A stretch of DNA of 10,380 nt from an uncultured Eubacteriales bacterium (GTDB taxonomy: Bacteria > Bacillota > Clostridia > Peptostreptococcales > Anaerovoracaceae). The translations under genes and the position numbers were made by a program. The notes beneath the pieces are model-generated. The model was not told the origin of the DNA. It ran no database searches and saw only the letters and a program-made list of their open reading frames with translations. This document shows, piece by piece, positions 1-5,035 of this stretch (positions are counted from its first letter, which is position 1; every line of letters starts with the position of its first letter). The DNA is taken from the NCBI GenBank assembly GCA_900545135.1, contig UQXL01000042.1, positions 1 through 10,380 of the forward strand, in the 5' to 3' direction.

Positions 1-100
1 AGTCCAGGTCTTTTTCGTTCATCAGACCTCTCAGCAGATTCCAGCGACGCTCAAGTTCGTTGTCTGAAATCGGTCTTCTGATTCTCTCGTTATAAATCAT
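1..100 (-). CDS. N-terminus of a second M24 (creatinase/Xaa-Pro peptidase-like) paralog, cut by the window edge
   Basis: Thirty-three codons are visible, beginning with ATG at 100-98 and open to the left edge. A GGAG sits 7 bases before the start (revcomp of the bases just after 100). The peptide reads MIYNERIRRPISDNELERRW and continues with NLLRGLMNEKDLD. It aligns with the start of the upstream gene at 127-1320 (NERLKSPIPIRELERR, then QQAMKAEGID): the NER, PI, ELERR and final ID/LD positions match, so the two genes are tandem paralogs. The gap from the preceding stop codon is 26 bp, so both are probably co-transcribed from the cupin promoter. Only the start of the creatinase N-terminal domain is visible, so nothing can be said about its active site. 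The pair may form a heterodimer or two steps of one pathway; this is inference. Confidence 0.8.
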   Translation of the reverse strand, partial: MIYNERIRRPISDNELERRWNLLRGLMNEKDLD

Positions 101-126
101 TCCTGTTCTCCTTTCCGTTAAATACA

Positions 127-1320
127 TCAAGTGCGCAGAATCGCAGCCGGTGCATTGTGCAGTTTTTCAGCTTTTCTATCTCCTATGAGATAGCTGTCTG
201 AAATATATCCACATTCAATCTCCGCGCCTTTGAGACGTACATTGGCGCACATCATCATATCTTTTTCTATCGTCATAGTTTCTCCCGGCTGTATGCTCGG
301 CCTTTCCACATGGTCATAGCCCTGCGAATATGAGAACAGTCCCGCTTCTTTTTCACATCCCAGCTGCTGCAGATATTCGTTATATTCTTCAAATATCTTT
401 TCCGGCCTAGCGTCTTTTTTCAGCATGGAAACCAGCTTTTCCTCAGCTTTAACGGCCAGCTCAAAGTCACGCTTCATCTTTTCCGACGGCTCGCATCCCA
501 CGGAGTACAGTCTTCCTACAGTCGTAAACATGCCTCCCGGTCCTGCTGTCGAAAGCTTGACGAAGAGCATGTCGCCTTTTTTCAGCGCCCTGTTCTGGAA
601 ATATGACGGCATAAGCTGCATTTTTTCGCCCTGCGGACATGAACCTAAAGTCACGATCATCTCTTCTCCGCCGTGATCTGTCAATATCTGCATCAGCTTT
701 GAACGTAATTCATACTCTCTCACTCCCGGCTGGGCATATACTTGAACATAAGAAAGCGCTTTATCCTGAATATCAGCTGCCTTTCTGATGAATGACTGTT
801 CATCTTCACTCTTTACGGCGCGCAGTCTATCGAACATGTCTGAAACATCCACAAGCTCTATTTCAGGAGCGTTTTCTCTTATATATTTGTAATAATTCCA
901 GTAGAACATCTCCATTCCGGCTATGCCGACTTTTTTCGCTTCATTGTCATGTATCCATTTGAGAGCCATTCTGCCCTCCCAGGTGTGGGTGAAGTTGAAC
1001 GGTGAGAAATATGGCTGGGCGGCATAGGGCTGTCCTATTCTTAAGAGGTGTGACGGCGGATACAGGTCAAGAGGAGGCCCTGAACAGGCTATATAGCGTA
1101 CCGCGCCTTCTGCAGGCAGGATAGAGGACTGGGGATAATTGTTTTCCGCAGTTGTATCCGTCAGCCATCTGTTGCATCCGCCTAAATACTGGGTTATATT
1201 CTGTGCTATCACACAGTCGATTCCCTCTGCTTTCATGGCCTGCTGCAGAGCTGCCGTCCTGCGCTCGAGCTCGCGGATGGGTATGGGCGATTTGAGTCTT
1301 TCGTTCAATGTCTCTGTCAT
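127..1320 (-). CDS. Creatinase/prolidase-like M24 family protein with a degenerate metal site
   Basis: The 397-residue protein has the two-domain layout of aminopeptidase P and creatinase: an N-terminal creatinase-type domain (about residues 15-155) and a pita-bread M24 domain (about 165-385). By-eye alignment on the landmarks GD (249-250), GRLYSVG (269-275), ERP (339-341), PGETMTIEK (345-353) and GYISD (371-375) gives the five classical metal ligands Asp, Asp, His, Glu, Glu as L256, T267, Y332, E352 and S374. Only E352 survives. The usual second-shell His before the GD motif is P236. It is therefore unlikely to be a normal dinuclear metallopeptidase. Metal-independent relatives such as creatinase exist, so a C-N hydrolase acting on a small molecule is possible. 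There is no signal peptide, so it is probably cytosolic. Its ATG overlaps the cupin stop codon (ATGA) and is preceded by AAAGGAG at 7 bases. Fold assignment is confident; substrate is unknown. Confidence 0.85.
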   Translation of the reverse strand: MTETLNERLKSPIPIRELERRTAALQQAMKAEGIDCVIAQNITQYLGGCNRWLTDTTAENNYPQSSILPAEGAVRYIACSGPPLDLYPPSHLLRIGQPYAAQPYFSPFNFTHTWEGRMALKWIHDNEAKKVGIAGMEMFYWNYYKYIRENAPEIELVDVSDMFDRLRAVKSEDEQSFIRKAADIQDKALSYVQVYAQPGVREYELRSKLMQILTDHGGEEMIVTLGSCPQGEKMQLMPSYFQNRALKKGDMLFVKLSTAGPGGMFTTVGRLYSVGCEPSEKMKRDFELAVKAEEKLVSMLKKDARPEKIFEEYNEYLQQLGCEKEAGLFSYSQGYDHVERPSIQPGETMTIEKDMMMCANVRLKGAEIECGYISDSYLIGDRKAEKLHNAPAAILRT

Positions 1321-1643
1321 GCTTTTTCTCCTTTCAAAATCATCTCAGACGGCATCGGCGCTGAAACTGCCGCAAACACAAGCGGTCTGTCTCCCGTGGC
1401 TCTGACGCCGTGGATTTCTTTTTTCTCGGCCGGAATGACCATCCCCTCATGAATATGGACGTTTTTTCCTCCGCCGATATAGTAATCTCCCTCGCCCGAC
1501 AGTATTATCCATACGTCGTCGGTTTCGGGATGATAGTGGGCCGGCACCTGGTCTCCTACAGGCACATACCATACTACGCCGTTTGTACGTTCGTTCTGAT
1601 AGAGCAGATATTTTGTCGCTTTTGCAGGAAGCTCTTTCAGCAC
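1317..1643 (-). CDS. Small single-domain cupin, first gene of the M24 operon
   Basis: The protein is a one-domain cupin of 108 residues if it starts at the GTG at 1643. Cupin motif 1 is GDQVPAHYHPETDDVWIILSG (residues 30-50), with H36, H38 and D43 where Glu is more usual. Motif 2 is EGMVIPAEKKEIHG (residues 66-79), with H78. Three His plus one acid make a plausible mononuclear metal site. The C-terminus overlaps the start of the M24 gene by 4 bp, which implies coupled translation and a shared function. Small cupins of this type act as isomerases, lyases, dioxygenases or ligand sensors; nothing here picks one. The start is uncertain. The frame stays open upstream, and the only good Shine-Dalgarno (GGAGG, 1687-1683) is placed for an ATA codon at 1673-1671, which would add ten residues (MENRFFDIRD) before the GTG. 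The GTG has only an AGGG two bases away. Confidence 0.85.
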   Translation of the reverse strand: MLKELPAKATKYLLYQNERTNGVVWYVPVGDQVPAHYHPETDDVWIILSGEGDYYIGGGKNVHIHEGMVIPAEKKEIHGVRATGDRPLVFAAVSAPMPSEMILKGEKA

Positions 1644-1670
1644 GTCCCTGATATCGAAAAATCTGTTTTC

Positions 1671-1687
1671 TATTGCAGTCCACCTCC
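1671..1687 (-). promoter_or_regulatory. Shine-Dalgarno of the cupin gene, placed for a non-standard ATA start
   Basis: On the minus strand GGAGG (1687-1683) is followed by a 9-base spacer and then ATA (1673-1671), which is in frame with the cupin. No ATG, GTG or TTG lies in frame at that distance. ATA initiation is rare, so this is either a true ATA start, a recent ATG-to-ATA change, or a base error, with real initiation possibly falling to the GTG at 1643-1641. Confidence 0.5.
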
Positions 1688-1980
1688 ATTTCTGACGGCG
1701 ATTCTGTGTTACCAGCCGGCGCGCCTCGCGTTCTGTCTTAAATCGCCGCTCATTTTAGTACAGTTTAAATGATGGAATTTTATAATTCTGTAAATTGCTT
1801 TACTTTTGTCCGATGTTTTTAAATACGTCTCATAAAAGAAGCTCTCATCGGTCACCGGCACAGGCATTATGACAGGGCAAGCGAAAAGCGTATCCAAAGT
1901 CGAGCAAACGGTATCCTTTTTCCTAAAAAACTCAATTTGGGTCGATTTAGTTTGCCAATTTCCGCAAAAAGTCATCCTTT

Positions 1981-1996
1981 TGCAAAGGTTTTCCCA
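1981..1996 (-). promoter_or_regulatory. Candidate sigma-54 (-24/-12) promoter for the cupin/M24 operon
   Basis: Read on the minus strand the site is TGGGAAAACCTTTGCA. Compared with TGGCAC-N5-TTGCA it keeps the invariant GG and GC with the required 10-base separation and a full TTGCA, but differs at two positions of the -24 box. Predicted transcription begins near 1970. A second, weaker match with the same GG-N10-GC spacing lies just downstream at 1964-1977. The divergent gene encodes a sigma-54 activator, which adds support. A sigma-70 alternative was not evident. Confidence 0.45.
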
Positions 1997-2141
1997 ATAT
2001 CAAAAACGTTTTCTGCCTCCTGCATCGCAGTCCCGCTCTTCCTCGCATCACCATCCTCGCACGGCCAAGCTCAGACTCTCTTAAACCCTTGCGCCGCACC
2101 ATCACCACACGACAGTTCCGCATGCACACCCACACTTTACC

Positions 2142-2170
2142 TTGTCTTAAACTATTTCCCGGGGTATAAT
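2142..2170 (+). promoter_or_regulatory. Sigma-70 promoter of the sigma-54 activator gene
   Basis: TTGTCT (2142-2147) and TATAAT (2165-2170) are separated by 17 bases, a near-consensus housekeeping promoter. The -10 hexamer is the first of three TATAATTA copies (from 2165, 2179 and 2190). The others may be alternative -10 elements or an AT-rich operator. Transcription would start near 2177, giving a leader of about 60 bases before the TTG start. Confidence 0.7.
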
Positions 2171-2224
2171 TAGGGATATATAATTATGATATAATTAGAA
2201 TGACAATTATCTGAAGACTACATC

Positions 2225-2241
2225 AGGAGGATAGAAAATTG
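2225..2241 (+). promoter_or_regulatory. Ribosome binding site that fixes the TTG start of the regulator
   Basis: AGGAGG (2225-2230) is followed by 8 bases and then TTG (2239-2241). No ATG is in frame nearby, and the protein sequence fits the family from this point. Confidence 0.8.
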
Positions 2242-3600
2242 TTCGAAAAGTACGTGGAGCAAGCGCTAAACATTTTCAGCTACGTAGACAGCATCGCACT
2301 TACAGATGATAAAGGTATAATAAAATATTTCCATACTAACCGCTCAGATATAAACATGCTCGACAAATCACAAATATTGGGCACATATATACTGGACATG
2401 TACCAAAATCTTACCAGAGAAAACAGTACTGTCCTAAAAGTCCTCAGCACGGGCGTTCCCATACTCAATCAAAAGCAGGAGCTGGTCAATACAAGCGGTC
2501 TAAAGATAAACGCCATAACCAGCACGCTTCCCATAGAAGAAAACGGAAAAATCGTAGGCACAATAGACGTGTCCAGCTACGCTGTAGAGCCCCTCACCCT
2601 TTCTGAACGGATACCGCGCAGTCCGAAGACTTTCTATCAGCTTTCGGACATAGTTTCCATCGACAGCCGCATGAACGAGCTTAAAGAAAATATAAAAAAA
2701 ATATCTCAGACTTCCTCCGCCGTGATGATACACGGGGAGACAGGCACTGGAAAAGAGCTTTTCGCACAGTCCATACATACCTGCGGTAACAGGCGGAAAG
2801 GCAGGTTTATATCCCAGAACTGCGCCGCCATACCCTCGACTCTGATGGAAAGCATCCTCTTCGGAACTAAAAAAGGCGCTTTTACAGGAGCAGAAGACAG
2901 TCCCGGACTGTTTGAGCTCGCCGACGGCGGAACGCTTTTCCTCGACGAAATAAACTCTATGGAATCCTCCATCCAGCCCAAGCTGCTCAAAGCAGTTGAA
3001 GAAAAGAAAATCACCAGAATAGGCGGCAGTCAGCCCATATGTGTAGACGTCAAGATAATTTCTGCCGTCAACGACAGTCAGGACGGCGCAGCAGGCTCCC
3101 CAAACATACGAAAAGACCTGCTCTATCGCCTGAACACCGTCTGTCTGAATATTCCGCCTCTCAGGGAGCGAATCGTTGACATAGGCCCTCTGGCTAAATT
3201 CTTTATAAACGAGTTCAACTATCACATGAACAAGAATATACTTGATCTCACCGATGAGGTATACGCCATATTTTCCGACTATCACTGGCCGGGAAATGTG
3301 CGCGAATTGAAAAACATAATCGAAGGAGCTTTCAACCTCAGTTCCGGCCGTTTCATAGAGAAAAAAGACCTGCCGGAATATCTGACGAAAAAAGAGTATG
3401 CGCCGGATTCCAACTACATGAAAACTTGCAAAGTAGGTCTCAAAGGCGCTATGGAGCAGATAGAAAAAGAAATCATTTTGGAAACGCTCAAGGACAGCAG
3501 CTGCAGAGCTGAAGCCGCCCGCAAGCTGAAATTGTCAAAGCAGTCGTTTCAATACAAGCTGGAAAAATATCAGCTGGAAGACTTCTTCAAAAGGGGCTGA
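2239..3600 (+). CDS. Sigma-54-dependent transcriptional activator (PAS, AAA+, Fis-type HTH)
   Basis: The protein has 453 residues and three parts. A PAS-like sensor covers about residues 1-115 (FSYVDSIALTDDKGIIKYF is a typical PAS opening). A sigma-54 interaction AAA+ domain covers about 138-370. A Fis-type helix-turn-helix covers about 412-446 (EIILETL, then RAEAARKLKLSKQSFQYKL). Visible AAA+ motifs are Walker A GETGTGKE (166-173), the sigma-54-contacting GAFTGA (213-218), Walker B GGTLFLDE (230-237), the arginine-finger region (DLLYRL to LRER, 293-311) and WPGNVREL (350-357). All catalytic motifs look intact. The layout is that of RocR/PrdR-type regulators, which sense a small metabolite and switch on amino-acid catabolism. 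Its gene lies between a consensus sigma-54 promoter for the alanine dehydrogenase and a weaker one for the cupin operon, so it probably controls one or both. Its ligand may be alanine or the substrate of the M24 operon; this is inference. Confidence 0.95.
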   Translation: MFEKYVEQALNIFSYVDSIALTDDKGIIKYFHTNRSDINMLDKSQILGTYILDMYQNLTRENSTVLKVLSTGVPILNQKQELVNTSGLKINAITSTLPIEENGKIVGTIDVSSYAVEPLTLSERIPRSPKTFYQLSDIVSIDSRMNELKENIKKISQTSSAVMIHGETGTGKELFAQSIHTCGNRRKGRFISQNCAAIPSTLMESILFGTKKGAFTGAEDSPGLFELADGGTLFLDEINSMESSIQPKLLKAVEEKKITRIGGSQPICVDVKIISAVNDSQDGAAGSPNIRKDLLYRLNTVCLNIPPLRERIVDIGPLAKFFINEFNYHMNKNILDLTDEVYAIFSDYHWPGNVRELKNIIEGAFNLSSGRFIEKKDLPEYLTKKEYAPDSNYMKTCKVGLKGAMEQIEKEIILETLKDSSCRAEAARKLKLSKQSFQYKLEKYQLEDFFKRG

Positions 3601-3650
3601 AAGCAGGCCAGGCAGGGGCTGAAAGCAAGCCAGGCAGAGGCTGAAAGCAA
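3593..3650 (+). repeat. 22-bp direct tandem repeat spanning the regulator stop codon
   Basis: Two full units (3593-3614 and 3615-3636) begin GGGGCTGAAAGC and end CAGGCA, and differ at one base. A third unit starts at 3637 with GAGGCTGAAAGCAA and then diverges. The TGA stop of the regulator lies inside unit 1, so the array looks like duplication of the gene's 3' end. It sits about 160-215 bp upstream of the predicted ald transcription start. Two helical turns per unit would suit repeated protein binding, but the unit is not palindromic. Confidence 0.85.
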
Positions 3651-3680
3651 ATCAATCGAATACTAAAATTAAATCGAATG

Positions 3681-3726
3681 GAGGTTAAAATTTTTTGCCC
3701 GGTCAAAATTTTTTGACCTCTTTTTT
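3681..3726 (+). terminator. Rho-independent terminator after the regulator
   Basis: GAGGTTAAAA (3681-3690) pairs with TTTTGACCTC (3711-3720), with one G-U pair. A further inner stem forms from TTTTG and CAAAA around a short CCCGGT loop. The stem is followed at once by six T residues (3721-3726). It would end the regulator transcript and insulate ald. Confidence 0.75.
3683..3718 (+). promoter_or_regulatory. Two abutting 18-bp palindromes, probable activator binding sites (UAS)
   Basis: Site 1 is GGTTAAAATTTTTTGCCC (3683-3700), an imperfect palindrome. Site 2 is GGTCAAAATTTTTTGACC (3701-3718), with perfect 8-base arms around TT. They are direct copies of each other with two differences and no spacer. 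Their centres fall at about -117 and -99 relative to the predicted ald start, the usual range for enhancer sites of sigma-54 activators. They overlap the terminator hairpin, so the sequence may do both jobs. Assignment to the neighbouring regulator is inference. Confidence 0.6.
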
Positions 3727-3782
3727 CGTACATTTTTAACTAGAACGCGCATATTTGCACGCCTTCCCTTTCCCGGAAAAGC

Positions 3783-3798
3783 TGGCACAAACTTTGCT
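3783..3798 (+). promoter_or_regulatory. Consensus sigma-54 promoter of the ald operon
   Basis: TGGCACAAACTTTGCT matches TGGCAC-N5-TTGCW at every defined position, with GG at 3784-3785 and GC at 3796-3797. Transcription should start near 3809, leaving a leader of about 87 bases. The gene immediately upstream encodes a sigma-54 activator with an intact GAFTGA motif. Confidence 0.85.
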
Positions 3799-3809
3799 GT
3801 TGTATATGA

Positions 3810-3877
3810 CAGACATGAGAATGCTGCCCGGTTCAAAACGAGGCAGACATCAAAAATGCCAGCGCAAAGGCGCAAAG
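3810..3877 (+). repeat. Repeats and hairpin in the ald leader
   Basis: CAGACAT occurs at 3810-3816 and 3844-3850 in similar surroundings (each followed by a short A-rich run and ATGC). CTGCC (3824-3828) pairs with GGCAG around the loop, and ATG/CAT extends the stem with one bulged base. GCGCAAAG is perfectly duplicated head to tail (3862-3869, 3870-3877) just before the Shine-Dalgarno. The leader could influence translation, but no known riboswitch is recognised. Confidence 0.5.
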
Positions 3878-3895
3878 TTCTAAGGAGGAATAGTT

Positions 3896-5011
3896 ATGAA
3901 AATCGGAATGCCAAAGGAAATCAAAGAAAATGAATTTCGTGTCGCCATAGTGCCGCACAACGTAAGCAAACTGACGTCGTCAGGTCATCAGGTATATGTG
4001 GAGACAGAGGCCGGCCTCGCGTCAGGATTCACAGACGAACAATACGTCAAAGCCGGCGCTGAGATACTTCCTGACGCCGCTTCAGTATACAAAGCAGGAG
4101 ACATGATAGTCAAAGTAAAGGAATTTCTGCCGCCTGAGTTCGGCTTCCTTGAAGAAAGACATATCCTCTGCACCTACATACATTCAGCCAACAGGCTGCC
4201 TCAGACAAAGGCTATACTGGACTCCAAGGCCGTGGCTTTCGCCTACGAGGATGTAAAAGATGAAAAGGGCGGCTTTCCTCTCCTCGAGCCTATGAGCGGA
4301 CTGGCCGGAGAGACGGGGCTTCTCACCGGACTCTTCTATTCTTTCACCACCCACGGCGGCAGCGGCAAGATGATATGCGGAAATCCCGGCATAAAGCCTA
4401 TGAAGATAGTCATCTTCGGCGCAGGTCATGTAGGCGTAGGTGCCGCGCGTCTGGCAGCCAAACTCAATGCCGACGTAGTGCTCATGGACGTTAACATCGA
4501 CAGATTAAACATGATTTCCAGCCAGATCATACCTGGAATAAAGACTGTATTTTCCACCCACGACAATATAATCAATGAGATCAAAGACGCCGATATCGTC
4601 TTCAACTGCGTCAAGTGGTTCCCGGGACTTACCCTGATAAGCAAAGATATGCTGAAAGGAATGACTCCTGGTTCGCTGATCGTGGACATAGACGCAGAGC
4701 CGGGCGGAGCGATAGAGACATGCCGCTACACCACCCATGAGGATCCTGTATACGAAGTGGACGGAATAAGACATATATGCATACCTAATCTTCCGAGCTC
4801 CGTTGCAAACACAGCTTCTCAGGCTCTTTCAAACGCGACTATTCCATATATCCAGGAAATCGCCGACAAGGGCTGGAAGCAGGCGGCCATGGATAACGGC
4901 AGACTCATCCACGGCCTCGACTTCGTAAAAGGATACCTTACTTTCAAGGACACCGCGGAGGCTTTCGGCATCGAGCTGACATCAAAAGATAAGATATTTG
5001 AAATGTTCTAA
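3896..5011 (+). CDS. ald: Alanine dehydrogenase (Ald/PNT family)
   Basis: The 371-residue protein is the usual length for NAD-linked L-alanine dehydrogenase, which converts alanine, NAD+ and water to pyruvate, NH4+ and NADH in the cytosol. It opens with the family signature MKIGMPKEIKENEFRVAIVP. Substrate-site residues R15, K75 (VKVKE) and H96 (YIH) are present. The Rossmann motif is GAGHVG (175-180), with D198 (MDVN) at the end of the second strand, as expected for NAD rather than NADP. N298 (IPNLP) is kept. The catalytic Asp of the VDVAIDQGG motif in Bacillus and Mycobacterium Ald is replaced by E268 (VDIDAEPGG), and the loop near residue 137 (GLAGETG) lacks the usual Arg. The enzyme is thus a divergent member that could prefer another 2-amino or N-alkyl amino acid, though alanine is favoured by the AGCS symporter downstream. 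AAGGAGG lies 7 bases before the ATG. It shares an operon with the NhaC gene 24 bp downstream. Confidence 0.88.
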   Translation: MKIGMPKEIKENEFRVAIVPHNVSKLTSSGHQVYVETEAGLASGFTDEQYVKAGAEILPDAASVYKAGDMIVKVKEFLPPEFGFLEERHILCTYIHSANRLPQTKAILDSKAVAFAYEDVKDEKGGFPLLEPMSGLAGETGLLTGLFYSFTTHGGSGKMICGNPGIKPMKIVIFGAGHVGVGAARLAAKLNADVVLMDVNIDRLNMISSQIIPGIKTVFSTHDNIINEIKDADIVFNCVKWFPGLTLISKDMLKGMTPGSLIVDIDAEPGGAIETCRYTTHEDPVYEVDGIRHICIPNLPSSVANTASQALSNATIPYIQEIADKGWKQAAMDNGRLIHGLDFVKGYLTFKDTAEAFGIELTSKDKIFEMF

Positions 5012-5035
5012 ATATCTTTTAGAAAGGAGAACCAA

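Larger units (their letters stand above)
1674..2238. other. Long divergent intergenic region between the cupin operon and the regulator
   Basis: About 565 bp contain no ORF with recognisable protein features; the short frames on both strands lack good ribosome sites and recognisable motifs. The stretch nearest the cupin (1740-1830) is AT-rich and holds a hairpin-forming inverted repeat at 1761-1797: CAGTTTA pairs with TAAATTG, and GAATT with AATTC. The middle (about 2010-2140) is markedly pyrimidine-rich on the plus strand, with few recognisable signals. The end nearest the regulator is AT-rich and carries its promoter. A sigma-54-like promoter for the cupin operon lies at 1981-1996. If transcription starts there, the cupin messenger has a leader of roughly 300 bases. 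Confidence 0.7.

Noticed and set aside
1939..1957. GGTCGATTTAGTTTGCC as a further copy of the 18-bp palindrome
   Set aside because: It matches at only about 12 of 18 positions and would fall downstream of the predicted minus-strand start, an unusual place for an enhancer.
1869..2173. Short plus- and minus-strand frames in the divergent intergenic region
   Set aside because: They overlap each other, lack ribosome sites and show no motifs. Composition there is pyrimidine-biased rather than codon-like.
2500..3285. Open frame of 261 codons antisense to the regulator
   Set aside because: It lies wholly opposite a gene with complete, ordered AAA+ and HTH motifs, has no ribosome site, and its translation shows no family features.
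3593..3650. 22-bp repeats as a CRISPR array
   Set aside because: The units are contiguous with no spacers, only about 2.6 copies exist, and no cas gene is nearby.
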